From Conchocele bisecta (taxonomy: Eukaryota > Mollusca > Bivalvia > Lucinida > Thyasiridae), in contig CM055272.1 of the NCBI GenBank assembly GCA_029237695.1, positions 12,388,042 to 12,452,041 of the forward strand: 64,000 nucleotides of DNA, given 5' to 3'. Position numbers and translations under genes: made by a program. Within the stretch, counting starts at the first letter, position 1. Each line of letters starts with the position of its first letter. The notes under the pieces were generated by a model. It had not been told where the DNA came from, made no database searches, and worked only from the letters and a program-made list of their open reading frames with translations. This document shows, one piece after another, positions 37,101 to 41,931 of this stretch.

Positions 37101-39156
37101 AGGGAATTGTGTAAATATTTTTCTGTTGGAATTATTCAGAATTGAACAACTGACAAATGCTGCATATACTGATGAGACCGCTCCCCTGTAGCCTATTTCA
37201 CCAAAGTATACTTTGAGGGAGAAATTTTCAATACATTCAGTATAATAATTCTGCATACTTTTAATCATCAAATATATGCAGTCGTTAGTTCTATATGAAA
37301 TAATGCATTTCGGGAAAAATAAATGATTACTCCCTCAAAGTATTCTTTGCTAGATAAGTATACTTTGTAATTTTGATGAAATCGGCTACTGGGCTCGTTA
37401 GTGTAGTGTTGCTGGGATTTAATTAACACAACTTAAGTCCAGTGAACATTCTTAAGCATTGATTCAATTAATTTACACGTTTATTAAGCTATCCAAAGTT
37501 TCCAAATAAGTTAACATTTGTTGTAATTCCCTACTTCGCGTTTTGCCCGACTGTCCGTTTCGTTTCGTTTCGTTTATATTTAAGGGTGGGAAATGGATCG
37601 AACACCTTCCATACCCAGAATTTCCCCTTTGCGTGCTCTATCTCTATTTTACAAAACGTTACCTTGTAAGTCATAAGACCTTTCATTCCTAATAACTTGA
37701 TATTTAACCCTTACAACGTTGAAACAAATTTTGTCGTCTGCTGGAAATGTTTTATTTTCATTATTTTTCGATAAAAACCTGTTTTGACAGCGCATGAGAA
37801 TCGTCTCCACTGGAGACGATTCTCATGTGCTGCCAAAACATGTTTTTTGTTAAGAATTAAGGCAAAAATGAAAAATAGCAGACGACAATTTTCGTCTCCC
37901 GCGTAGCGAGGGTTAATATTTGGAATGTGGCTTCCTTCTAGTGTGCAGATGCCCAATATCAAATTCGATATTTTTATTTTAATACCCTGGTCATGGAGTA
38001 TCGCCCCCTTTCGGAGTTACCATTTAAAAAGTGAGTATATTGCGATGGCGCGCCATCGACCTACCTATTGCGACCTTCTCCATGCTGCAGTGTTGCCTGG
38101 TGGTCACCCTGGTATCGTACCGCCCGCCCACCTACGGCGTCTACAGCTACCCGCGGTACGCCCAGGCGCTGGGCTGGTGTATCGCCGCCCTGCCCGTAAT
38201 ACCCATACCCGTGGTCATGGCGTACCGACTTTGGAGACGCCGGGGCGTGCCAGTCATACACGTAGGTACCCAGACATCCCTTCCAGTACGTGAGTATGGA
38301 TACTCGACGAATACAACGAAGCCCGACCCATCGTCGTCTCTGCACCAGGGGGCCGTTTCACAAAACTTCAGATTTCAAAAGTGCAAATTTAGAATCGTCT
38401 GGAAATTGAAATTGATGGATTTACATTTATTGAGCATAGGCTGCATATGCAGCCTATGCTCAATAAATGTAAATCCAATAATTGTTTACAAGAAAACACT
38501 TAATGTGAAATTACAGACTATCATAATGTTGCAATTACGAACATTTTAGTCGTAGGAAGTTTAGTGAAACGGTCCCCAGCTCCATAGCAATTAAACGCAA
38601 TTTTAATTCCGATGTACAGCAATTAGAAAGTCTATTTTTTAATGTGTGTACGTCCCAATCCATCGCCCACCGCTACCCGTCCCCAGGACGGGGAAGACAT
38701 TGCTATATAATATGTAGTTGCGTACACTGGTGCTGCACTCCACGCCGGCGTTTCAAGTGTTTCATGTAGAAAAATGAACCAGTTTCCCGACGAGATACCA
38801 CTCAGCTGTAGTTAGAGGTGTAACATTTTTGACGTGTTACCGGGTACCAGACGAAAATGTTCTTGTGCAGTATCTTCTGCGTGTAGCTAGATGGGGATTC
38901 GTTAGGAATCCGGCGCCTATTTCGACGTGAAACATTATACGCCGGCGCGGAGTGCAGCAGCACCAGCGACATTAGTACATGTACATGTACACCCGACATG
39001 CTCGTGTTTACCTTGCAGGCCGTGCGACAGGAACTGGCGCCGTCTCCCGAGTGGCTGCCCAGCTCCGAGAAACACCGAGCAACGTACACGGCCACGAACA
39101 ATACACGCCGTGGACCGCTCCTGCCGAAGTTCAGGCGTATACTGTTGGGACGCTAA
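14259..39156 (+). CDS. SLC6-family Na+/Cl--dependent transporter, 3' twelve exons
   Basis: Twelve exons join in frame into about 522 residues covering TM3 to the C terminus: 14259-14399, 14798-14960, 15507-15639, 20802-20936, 23947-24050, 27719-27843, 29404-29516, 33058-33189, 35702-35801, 36390-36505, 38091-38261 and 39019-39156 (stop TAA 39154-39156). Every junction has AG/GT and matching phase. SLC6 hallmarks appear in order: the EL2 disulfide pair C-x8-C ([12 protein letters not shown]), EEEFWQ before TM4, [17 protein letters not shown], the TM6 hinge FYSLGPGWG then [13 protein letters not shown] in TM8, YRPP before TM12. The family moves neurotransmitters, amino acids or osmolytes into cells with Na+ and usually Cl- across the plasma membrane. 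The substrate cannot be told because TM1, which holds much of the site, is not in view. Family members are usually about 600 residues, so roughly 100 N-terminal residues are missing upstream. One ion-site residue differs from the usual (see exon 27719). Certain to family level only. Confidence 0.95.
14798..14960 (+). CDS. SLC6 exon: extracellular loop 2
   Basis: Acceptor TGTTCAG, donor GTAAGT. It begins by completing Glu, then GCMEMQ with the second disulfide Cys eight residues after the first. It has three N-glycosylation sequons (NQT, NIS, NVT), as expected for EL2, and ends SPEEEFWQ with the last codon split. Confidence 0.9.
15507..15639 (+). CDS. SLC6 exon: TM4 and intracellular loop 2
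   Basis: Acceptor CTTCCAG, donor GTTTGA. It encodes [16 protein letters not shown], the hydrophobic TM4 ([15 protein letters not shown]) and MKGVKSIGK, the conserved basic loop before TM5. Exit phase 0. A 5.2-kb intron follows. Confidence 0.92.
16715..16960. mobile_element. MITE family T copy 1
   Basis: Inverted repeat: TTTTGTACCTTCGGACATCT is mirrored by AGATGTTCGAAGGTACAAAA, with ATTTCATGAAATACG and AGTCAAAAGTTGACAAAATT inside. Diverged relatives occur at 27915-28165, 35205-35455 and, as a fragment, 61500-61615. Confidence 0.75.
17116..17250. repeat. MITE family M copy 1 (partial)
   Basis: Contains GGCTGTGACAGGAGAAATGG and GGGCTTATGGATTTTGCGAC, words shared with 17518, 22075, 34985 and 58255, then an inverted CCAATG...CATTGGTCGC segment. 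Confidence 0.6.
17254..17510 (+). mobile_element. MITE family A copy 2
   Basis: Full arrangement of the family: AGGTTAGTGCCGTGAATGGG, the GGGATGGGCGAGGC / CATCCCGTTTCC hairpin, CCATTCACGGCACTAACCT, and the ACAAATGGCTGTAAAATGC tail to GTTGACGGGATAAA. Confidence 0.8.
17518..17872. mobile_element. MITE family M copy 2
   Basis: Inverted structure: GAGCTACAGTGATCACAAAT pairs with ATTTGTGATCAGTGTAGCTC and GGAGTTTGGTATA with TATACCAAAC. Outer parts carry TGGAATGGCGAACA and CCATTTCTCCAGTCACAGCC, as in other M copies. Confidence 0.65.
18776..18818 (+). mobile_element. MITE family C copy 1, left fragment
   Basis: TGTCTGTTTCAC, AAAGCTGCCCAAATTTTG and CGGCCATATA match the family C left end. The element then breaks at a LINE and resumes at 19723, so this is one copy split by an insertion. 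Confidence 0.75.
18819..19471 (+). pseudogene. C-terminal remnant of LINE ORF2
   Basis: An open frame runs from the truncation point to TAA at 19469-19471, about 215 residues. It shows a CCHC-like motif, C-x2-C-x7-H-x4-C ([18 protein letters not shown]), which follows the reverse-transcriptase domain in many non-LTR elements, and a basic tail ([12 protein letters not shown]). The endonuclease and catalytic RT motifs are missing, so it cannot move itself. Absence of internal stops suggests a fairly young insertion. The clade is not resolved. Confidence 0.75.
19502..19548 (+). repeat. CT dinucleotide microsatellite
   Basis: About 23 TC units in the 3' untranslated part of the LINE fragment. 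Confidence 0.95.
19723..20055 (+). mobile_element. MITE family C copy 1, right fragment
   Basis: Continues from 18818 with ACAATTCAAAAACAATATTT. It carries the central hairpin CATGTTAAATCCCCATAGAC / AAATTTAACATGGG around ATCTTCACAGAGTGAAGAT and stops before the usual right end. Confidence 0.75.
20631..20813 (+). repeat. 81-bp tandem repeat spanning the TM5 splice acceptor, in frame
   Basis: Two 81-bp units (20640-20720 and 20721-20801) differ at one base. Each starts GTGATGTACGTG, matching exon start GTGGTGTACGTG at 20802, and ends GTGTTAACACAG, matching the genuine acceptor. The first unit is itself preceded by TTAACACAG, giving three equivalent acceptors at 20640, 20721 and 20802. Both units are open in the exon's frame (27 codons each, starting [13 protein letters not shown]), so splicing to an upstream site would insert 27 or 54 residues rather than break the protein. 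Confidence 0.93.
20802..20936 (+). CDS. SLC6 exon: TM5 and EL3
   Basis: Forty-five codons in phase 0, donor GTGAGT. It encodes [20 protein letters not shown] (TM5), the conserved LTLPGS and an EL3 segment, [17 protein letters not shown]. Codons are GC-rich against AT-rich flanks. The true start is ambiguous because two upstream in-frame acceptors exist; I chose 20802 because family alignment runs GK|VVY with no insertion. Confidence 0.93.
21006..21306 (+). mobile_element. MITE family A copy 3
   Basis: Family A element about 70 bp after the TM5 exon donor, nested between inverted AATGCCATTTGAAC (20984) and CAAATGGCATT (about 21458). Outside these, CGGAAGACTCGGAC (20956) is partly mirrored by GGTCCGAGTATTCC (21483). 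Family A therefore seems to have entered an older inverted repeat. Confidence 0.7.
21600..22040. mobile_element. Inverted-repeat element, arms ~150 bp
   Basis: GGTGCATGATCACGTGGTTA and AACAACAACAACG at the left pair with TTGTTGTTGTTAGTACCACG and TGATCATACACCTT at the right. Inside, GATGAAATATGGCGCAGC and AAACGCGTCTTCATAAGCTG have inverse partners at 21900-21945. A central ...GTGTCGGAGACACGG... palindrome lies near 21830. Confidence 0.75.
22075..22285. repeat. MITE family M copy 3
   Basis: GTGACTGCGACTGGAGA, TTTCATTGATGGAATGGCGA and CCCAATTTCTCCATATACAC mark the M family; about 210 bp and diverged. Confidence 0.55.
23525..23790 (+). repeat. Repeat family R copy 1
   Basis: GACGTTGTTTATTGGTTCAA, GATGTTGTCAACAACGGTAC and CGCTGTTCCGTGCGTTGCAA match, diverged, 50475-50660. 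Only two copies in view; type unknown. Confidence 0.5.
23947..24050 (+). CDS. SLC6 exon: TM6 with unwound hinge
   Basis: Acceptor TTGTGCAG, donor GTGTGT. It encodes [18 protein letters not shown] and [13 protein letters not shown]. The Gln and Ser expected in the chloride site (LQVFYS) and the SLGPG hinge are present. Exit phase 2. A family S MITE begins about 35 bp after the donor. Confidence 0.95.
24085..24363. mobile_element. MITE family S copy 1
   Basis: Contains GGCCCTGTGTAAAGTGGTTT and ATTGAAGATATATGACGATA, plus a hairpin AGATTTTCTATCTTGTTG / CAACAAGATAGAAAATCC. The right end is CCTGATATGTCTCTTTAA. The related copy at 29526 lies in the same relation to another exon of this gene. Confidence 0.7.
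24735..24955. mobile_element. MITE, ~220 bp
   Basis: Inverted repeat: GGTTGAAGTAAC pairs with GTTACTTCAAC, AAATACATTAAATATAC with GTATATTTAATGTATTT, and TTTACTCCCTGTTA with TAACAGGGAGTAAA at the centre. Confidence 0.75.
25132..25396. mobile_element. pogo/Tigger-like MITE
   Basis: Ends ACAGTTGAGCACCAGTATCTC (left) and GAGATACTGGTGCTCCACTG (right) are inverse. The interior is full of ATCTCGA words. Such termini flanked by TA are typical of Tc1/mariner (pogo/Tigger) derivatives; this assignment is from the ends only. Confidence 0.6.
25640..26371. mobile_element. MITE family H copy 1 (pogo-like), interrupted by family C
   Basis: Left end CAGTCGCACCTCTCTAAACG. The right part has CTCTAAACTGGACACCCAGG followed by its inverse to GAGAGGTTTTACTGTA. 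Alignment with the uninterrupted copy at 35474 shows the family C element at 25677-26199 sits within it. Confidence 0.7.
25677..26199. mobile_element. MITE family C copy 2, complete
   Basis: Ends ACTGTCTGTTTCACGAAAGC and its inverse GGTTTCGTGAAACAGACAGT. The central hairpin GACATCTTCACGAGTGAAGA is surrounded by CATGATAAATCCCCATTGAC and CTATGGGGATTTTACATGGG. A complete reference for the family. Confidence 0.85.
26630..26812. mobile_element. MITE family J copy 1
   Basis: Left end CCGCCTGCGTTAATCTTGCC. Inside, ACAATCAAGCAATTTGATTA and CAATGAAACTACTTGATTTC. The right end is degraded (GTTGGTAAGATGAGCGCC). Confidence 0.65.
26905..27133. mobile_element. piggyBac-like MITE
   Basis: Bounded by TTAA on both sides, with ends CCCTTTCCCTG and CAGGGAAAGG. 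A central 30-bp palindrome is built on GGAGAAATTGCTTGTTACAA. TTAA duplications with CCC-starting termini are the mark of piggyBac elements. Confidence 0.75.
27210..27632. mobile_element. MITE family E copy 2, complete
   Basis: Ends TTTAAAAGTACATGCCCACT and AGTGGGCATGTACCTTTAA. The interior has ACTCGCGGTGGTATCAAGC, CATATGCAAATGAGGCATCA and AACACAGTTATCGCCCCTG. It lies about 90 bp before the TM7 exon. Confidence 0.8.
27719..27843 (+). CDS. SLC6 exon: TM7 and EL4 start
   Basis: Acceptor ATTGTCAG, donor GTGGGT; entry phase 2, exit phase 1. It encodes (R)[17 protein letters not shown] then [20 protein letters not shown] and VTS. Counting from the conserved Arg-Asp, the place normally held by the TM7 Asn that binds Na+ at site 1 (Asn368 of human SERT) is Gly, with Glu next to it. 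The Ser four residues on (Ser372, chloride site) is kept. This could alter ion coupling or be a lineage trait. Confidence 0.94.
27915..28165. mobile_element. MITE family T copy 2
   Basis: GAGACAAGCCGTGTGATT is mirrored by ATCATATGGTTTGTCTCG, and TGTGCGATTTTTCATTAAAA loosely by TTTTTAATGAGATATCCCAC. Starts about 70 bp after the TM7 exon. Confidence 0.65.
28415..28701. mobile_element. MITE family B copy 1
   Basis: About 300-bp inverted repeat: ends GTAGCCTATTTCACCAACAT and its inverse to GAAATCGGCTAC. Subterminal AAGTATACTTTGAGGGAGAA and a central hairpin TTATCACAGCCATTTTGGCT. Seven copies in the window. Confidence 0.85.
28890..29150 (-). mobile_element. MITE family Z, terminus CAGGGTTCGTACG
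   Basis: On the minus strand it begins CAGGGTTCGTACGGGTCATG and carries repeated GGAAATCCTGGAAAAGTCAT. Similar CAGGGTTCGTAC elements are very widespread in animals (general knowledge). The other end is diffuse. Confidence 0.55.
29404..29516 (+). CDS. SLC6 exon: EL4 and TM8
   Basis: Acceptor CTATTTCAG, donor GTATTG; entry phase 1, exit phase 0. It encodes (G)[16 protein letters not shown] and [15 protein letters not shown]. The Asp-Ser of GLDS are the TM8 ligands of Na+ site 2 in this family and are present. Confidence 0.94.
29526..29797. mobile_element. MITE family S copy 2, 10 bp from a donor
   Basis: Ends GGGCATATCGGGATTTTT and TTCTGATATGCCCCTTTAA. Interior ATGGCCCTGTGTAAAGTGGT and GAAGATATATAACGATACTA as in copy 1. 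It begins about ten bases after the TM8 exon donor, so only the first bases of the intron lie outside the element. Confidence 0.75.
29890..30132. mobile_element. MITE family D copy 2
   Basis: Ends GGGGGCCGTTTTACTAAACT and GTTTAGTGAAACGGGCCCC, with the central GGCTGCATATGCAGCC palindrome. Complete. Confidence 0.85.
30393..31338. mobile_element. MITE family E copy 3, enlarged by a nested hairpin
   Basis: Left end TTAAAGGTACATGCCCACTC, right end CTGCGTGGGCATGTACATTT. The right half contains a second inverted repeat (31068-31305) not present in the compact E copy at 27210. Confidence 0.7.
31068..31305. repeat. ~100-bp-arm hairpin with poly-A/poly-T loop
   Basis: AGGAATGAATGGCCTTTTTG pairs with CAAAAAGGCCATTCATTCCT, continuing through AAGTCGCGGGAATACTG. 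The loop is a run of about 31 A then AATCTTA then T. A single arm of the same sequence is at 36999-37070. Confidence 0.85.
31691..31972. mobile_element. MITE family K copy 2
   Basis: Ends GCAGGGGCGGATATAG and GGATCCGTCCCTG. GGGGGTGGGG-type tracts and the inverse pair TTTGTCCTGGGGGCAT / CATGCCCCCAGGACAAATTT are inside. Confidence 0.75.
32112..32589. mobile_element. MITE family C copy 3
   Basis: Ends ACTGTCTGTTTCACGAAACC and AGCTTTCGTGAAACAGACA. It lacks the central ATCTTCAC hairpin, so it is an internal-deletion form of the family. Confidence 0.8.
33058..33189 (+). CDS. SLC6 exon: TM9 region
   Basis: Forty-four codons in phase 0: [20 protein letters not shown] then [19 protein letters not shown] and CFQ; donor GTAATA. 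I set the start after ATGTTCAG because family alignment gives DSLFTGAES. A second acceptor, CACAG, lies six bases later and would drop Phe-Thr in frame. Confidence 0.92.
33341..33388 (+). repeat. G-rich tract in intron
   Basis: Runs of G separated by single T (GGGGTGGGGGTGGGGTGGGG). It could form a G-quadruplex and is prone to assembly error. Confidence 0.8.
33413..33895. mobile_element. MITE family W, ~480 bp
   Basis: Inverted arms: AGACTTAGGCTGGCGAAAA pairs with TTTTTCGCCAACCTAAGACT, and CATAGATCTATGAAG-side sequence with GTAGATCTATGATATATTC. It interrupts a degenerate tandem array whose first unit is at 33265-33330. Confidence 0.75.
33920..34745 (+). repeat. Degenerate ~150-300-bp tandem repeat in intron
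   Basis: GAATGCATGTGTGAAATATG and GAAGCAGTTACGTG recur at about 34015, 34155, 34280, 34440, 34590 and 34690, alternating with AAAGTATGTGACCTTGACAT. Also one unit at 33265 before the family W MITE. Confidence 0.7.
34985..35205. repeat. MITE family M copy 4
   Basis: TTTCATGGATGGATGGCGAA, GATCCTGATCAGAC and CCCATTTCTCCAGTTACAGC. It runs directly into a family T copy. Confidence 0.6.
35205..35455. mobile_element. MITE family T copy 3
   Basis: GACAAACTGTGTGATTTTGC has an inverse partner in CAAAATCACATGGCGTGTCG, with AAATATTTACAAAATTTACG inside. M and T are adjacent here and near 61500, so they may be parts of one larger family. Confidence 0.65.
35474..35691. mobile_element. MITE family H copy 2 (pogo-like), abutting an exon
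   Basis: Ends ACAGTCGAACCTATCTAAAA and TTTAGAGAGGTTCCACTGTA, with a terminal GACACCCTGG/CCAGGGTGTC hairpin. It stops about ten bases before the TM10 exon, so the branch point and most of the pyrimidine region of this acceptor must lie inside the transposon. Confidence 0.8.
35702..35801 (+). CDS. SLC6 exon: TM10
   Basis: Acceptor TTGCTTGCAG, donor GTAACA; entry phase 0, exit phase 1. It encodes [19 protein letters not shown] and [10 protein letters not shown], matching the GIYVFQLFDYYA and EC..I.W.YG blocks of the family. Confidence 0.94.
35811..36012. mobile_element. MITE family J copy 2, ~10 bp after a donor
   Basis: CTGTGCTAATCTTGCCAATA at the left and GTTGGCAATATATTCTCAGA near the right, with ACTTGAAATCAAAGCTTGAT in the middle. 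It begins about ten bases into the intron. Confidence 0.65.
36014..36335. mobile_element. MITE family D copy 3, rearranged double
   Basis: Two D cores (CATTTATTGAGCATAG...CAATAAATGTAAATCC) lie side by side around a poly-G spacer (36108-36123). The right end GTTTAGTGAAACGGACCCC is intact, about 55 bp before the next exon. Confidence 0.75.
36390..36505 (+). CDS. SLC6 exon: TM10-TM11 loop and TM11
   Basis: Acceptor TCATTCAG, donor GTGAGT; entry phase 1, exit phase 0. It encodes (G)[31 protein letters not shown] and VTPIVLL, matching the GVDRF.DDIEMMIG and CW.FVSP signatures. Confidence 0.94.
36776..36855 (+). repeat. SINE/LINE 3' tail
   Basis: TTGACCCGGCCTTAATGACC then TAATAGGCCGTTAAACACC and an ACAAACAAACAAA end, a typical retroposon 3' tail. 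The minus-strand partner is at 43735-43895. Confidence 0.6.
37188..37388. mobile_element. MITE family B copy 2, internally deleted
   Basis: Both ends are present (GTAGCCTATTTCACCAAAGT and TTGATGAAATCGGCTAC) but the central hairpin and part of the left arm are missing. Confidence 0.75.
37704..37916. mobile_element. piggyBac-like MITE
   Basis: TTAA at both ends, then CCCTTACAACG-type and inverse GCGAGGG termini. Centre GAGAATCGTCTCCACTGGAG is a perfect palindrome. Arms carry GTCGTCTGCTGGAA / AGCAGACGAC. Confidence 0.75.
38091..38261 (+). CDS. SLC6 exon: TM12
   Basis: Acceptor CATGCTGCAG, donor GTAGGT, fifty-seven codons in phase 0. It encodes [40 protein letters not shown] and [12 protein letters not shown] strong alternative donor, GTGAGT, at 38290 would leave phase 1 and not fit the last exon, so I prefer 38261. 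Confidence 0.9.
38348..38579. mobile_element. MITE family D copy 4
   Basis: Ends GGGGGCCGTTTCACAAAACT and TTTAGTGAAACGGTCCCC, with a full central palindrome. Confidence 0.85.
38730..38963. mobile_element. MITE family X
   Basis: Inverted ends GTGCTGCACTCCACGCCGGC and GCCGGCGCGGAGTGCAGCAG; CCAGTTTCCCGACGAGAT and ATCCGGCGCC lie inside. It is the last repeat before the final transporter exon. Confidence 0.65.
39019..39156 (+). CDS. SLC6 last exon: cytosolic C terminus and stop
   Basis: Acceptor TTACCTTGCAG, forty-five codons then TAA. It encodes [20 protein letters not shown] and a basic tail ([12 protein letters not shown]). The length and basic, Pro-rich composition fit an SLC6 C-terminal tail. 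A family J MITE begins about 15 bases after the stop, so the 3' UTR is largely transposon sequence. Confidence 0.88.
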   Translation, partial: AVRQELAPSPEWLPSSEKHRATYTATNNTRRGPLLPKFRRILLGR

Positions 39157-39170
39157 ACTACGACATACAC

Positions 39171-39390
39171 AACCGGCTGCGTTAATCTTGCACATAGTAT
39201 CAACGTTTCTCAACTTCTATTGGCATCTCGCACTCAAGCAATTTGTTTGTCTGACCCTGAGCTGTAGCACAGCTCAGGGGTCAGACAATCAAGCTGCTTG
39301 ATTTCAAGCACAATATTCAAGTATTTTTATATAAAGAAGATGACACATACTGGCAAGATTGGCTCAGGCGGTAATGTATACGCGCGGCAG
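39171..39390. mobile_element. MITE family J copy 3, in the transporter 3' UTR
   Basis: Left end CCGGCTGCGTTAATCTTGC, right end GGCAAGATTGGCTCAGGCGG. The central hairpin TGACCCTGAGCTGTAGCACA / GCTCAGGGGTCA is intact. No AATAAA was seen between the stop codon and the element. Confidence 0.75.
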
Positions 39391-39408
39391 CTAAAGTGCT
39401 CTCAGTCT

Positions 39409-39713
39409 GTAGCCTATTTCACCAACATTGCAAAGTATACTTTAGTAGCAAAGTATACTTTGAGGGAGAAATTTTCAATTTTATGATAAATTTATTAATT
39501 TTTATTATACTGAATTTATTACATTATCACAGCCAATTTGGCTGTGATAATGTAATAAATTCAGTATAATAATTCTGCATACTTTTAATCATGAAATATA
39601 TGCATTTGTTAGTTCTATATTAAATAATGCATTTCATGAAAAATAAATGATAACTCCCTCAAAGTATACTTTGCTAGAAAAGTATACTTTGCAATGTTGA
39701 TGAAATAGGCTAC
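39409..39713. mobile_element. MITE family B copy 3
   Basis: Complete ~305-bp copy with the double AAAGTATACTT motif at both ends and CACAGCCAATTTGGCTGTG in the centre. Confidence 0.88.
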
Positions 39714-39737
39714 TGATGGTCCGATATATTTACTTGC

Positions 39738-40048
39738 ACGGAGCCCCGCAGGGGACATGGAATTGTTTTTATAAAATTCGTTCCCACGATATAACAATTC
39801 GTTCCCATGAATTCGTTCCCTCCCACGAAATGACAATTCATTCCCTCAATTTAACAATTCGTTCCCTCGAATTAACAATTCGTTCCCAATAATTAACCGA
39901 ATTGTTATTTCGCGGGAACGAATTGTTAAATTGAGGAAACGAATTGTTAATTCGTGGGAACGAATTGTTAAATTGAAGAAACAAATTGTTATTTCGTGGG
40001 AACGAATTAATACAAAAAAGAGTACTACATCCCCTGCGGGGCTTCGTA
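39738..40048. mobile_element. Repeat family F copy 1
   Basis: Terminal inverted GGAGCCCCGCAGGGGACATG and CATCCCCTGCGGGGCTTCG enclose an alternating series of AACAATTCGTTCCC[AT]C.. units, about 22 bp each. After the midpoint the series is read in reverse complement. Other copies: 40368, 40818 and 51066. Confidence 0.8.
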
Positions 40049-40195
40049 TACTTCAAGAAACTTGAGACACTAAACTACGGAAAAATGCATATATACGCAC
40101 GGCAGCTTTACCGCACTGATAATCAGATACATAATATATTATAAGATACTATCTATCCACCTGGGATACTAAAATACGGCATACTGTAATTAAAC

Positions 40196-40360
40196 CTATA
40201 TTTTAATTTGTGAATATCCAGAGCAGAACGGGAGGCATGTTATGAGAAGATAGGTCCCCAACATCCATACGAAAAATGAAGCAGAGAATAGCAAAATGTG
40301 TGGTAATTGGTTAGTTTGTATCGGAAAAACCAATGGTGGCTGTCCACCTCTAACATCAAT
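40196..40360 (-). repeat. MITE family V copy 2
   Basis: Reverse-complement relative of 5115-5275, with CCAACATCCATACGAAAAAT and AACCAATGGTGGCTGTCC. Confidence 0.55.
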
Positions 40361-40367
40361 AAGACCC

Positions 40368-40530
40368 ATGTTCCCACGATATAACAATTCGTTCCCACAA
40401 TTCGTTCCCACGAATTAACAATTTGTTCCCGTGGGAACGAATTGTTAATTCGAGTTAAACAAATTAAATTGAGGGAACGAATTGTTATTTCGTGGGAACG
40501 AATTAATACAAAAAATAATACTACGTCCCT
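40368..40530. repeat. Repeat family F fragment
   Basis: Nine or so CAATTCGTTCCC / GGGAACGAATTG units, turning orientation at CCCGTGGGAACG (about 40428), and ending ACTACGTCCCTTGCG. Confidence 0.75.
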
Positions 40531-40534
40531 TGCG

Positions 40535-40625
40535 AGGAGAATAGCAAGATGTGTGGTAATTGGTTAGTTTATATAGGAACAATCAATGGTGGTTGTTTAC
40601 CTGTAAGCATCAATGTATTCAGCTC
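40535..40625 (-). repeat. MITE family V fragment
   Basis: GTGTGGTAATTGGTTAGTTT and AATCAATGGTGGTTG repeat the sequence at 40300-40345. Confidence 0.5.
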
Positions 40626-40817
40626 TCTGGAGAAAAACTAGTATGATTAGGGATATGATTTATTAAATATGTCGATACAGCCAGATGAATATGGAGCACA
40701 TTTCCCAACAAAAGCCTTTTAGTGGTTATTATTCTGCTAGATTTGTGTATGTGATATGTGACTGTAGCACTGGTAAACATGCTGTTATGTAGGCCCAATT
40801 CTTCATATTATATAACT

Positions 40818-40967
40818 ACGGAGCCACGCAGGTGACGTGGACTATTTCTAGTAATTCGTTCCCACGAAATAACAAGTCGTTCCCTCAATTTAACAATTCG
40901 TTCCATCGAATTAACAATTAGTTACCACGATATAACAATTCGTTCCCACGAATAACAAATTGTTTAT
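40818..40967. repeat. Repeat family F copy 3, partial
   Basis: GGAGCCACGCAGGTGACGTG start and five AACAATTCGTTCC-type units; no right end. Confidence 0.7.
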
Positions 40968-41026
40968 TAAATATGTCGATACAGCGAGACGAATATGGAT
41001 CGCATCAACATAAACTTAAGTTTCGC

Positions 41027-41297
41027 AGGGGCGGATCTGGAGGGATGTTCCGGGGATGCAACCCCGCCCTCCCCCCCCCAGTTTACCATCAGTTGGAGTC
41101 TGAATTTAAATGCCGTAAAACAGAGGAAAGTGCATTTCAAAGAGCTCAAAAATAGGACAACCCCCTAGTTGCGAACGGTAACTCTTGCAATTACTCCCGT
41201 ACAGTCCGTAGCTACATGTACAATAAACATATGGGAGTTACCTTCGCAACTAGACAACCCCCCTCCCCCGTTCCCCAAATTCTGGATCCGCCCCTGT
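41027..41297. mobile_element. MITE family K copy 3 with nested hairpin
   Basis: Ends GCAGGGGCGGATCTGG and TCTGGATCCGCCCCTG. A hairpin at 41170-41255 (AGTTGCGAACGGTAACTCTT / GGGAGTTACCTTCGCAACTA) sits inside, at the same place as in the copy at 48441. Confidence 0.75.
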
Positions 41298-41299
41298 TT

Positions 41300-41930
41300 C
41301 GCTGGACGACATTTCACATTTAGTTTCCTGATATAATGTTGTTTTTTTTTGTTTTCGGCCCAAATCGACATCCGTTGGAAAAAGCCACGCGATGTAGACA
41401 TCTGGAACTCGCCTATGCAACGCATTACAGCGTGTCGAAACCGCTGCTTGGGCTGATTAAAAATGAATGTTAGCCGTCATCTTTAAAAATATCGAATCGC
41501 GTAACACGCACTGATTTGGTTGGCTAATGGGAAATGACATCAGCTCCAGTAACCAACCAAACCACTGCGTGCACATGATTGAACTATAGCACAAGTAACC
41601 GGAAATGGAGTCTGGTCGCAATTGTAATCATAATCCTTATGTCTTGCGTTTTACCGTGTCGCTCGTTATCAACTCATTTGTCGGTGTGTACTTATATACA
41701 TGTACGTGTACGTGTCAGTGCGTGCACCCTGTCTGTATGAAGCTGCTATCTAGGTTTTATCATTGCAAGGTGTTGTGATATACGGCCAACTAAACACGTC
41801 TTATATATGCATATGTGTACATGACTGTACGGATATTTAACACTTGTGGAATTTAGTTTCTGTGTACGTGAATAAGAAGCAGCGTCTCTGCAGCCAACTT
41901 CAGGATATCAGTAAGCTACCTGGGAGGGGG
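41300..41930. other. Unannotated stretch
   Basis: No gene, RNA or repeat family recognised. CpG content is somewhat higher at 41470-41720, but no exon-like frame was found. Confidence 0.4.
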
Positions 41931-41931
41931 G

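Noticed and set aside
37925..38090. Upstream extension of the TM12 exon
   Set aside because: Family alignment and phase require a start at CTGCAG|TGT (38091); the upstream residues do not match TM11.
38262..38549. Extension of the TM12 exon frame to 172 residues
   Set aside because: The part after 38261 runs into a family D MITE, and the last exon fits phase 0 at 38261.
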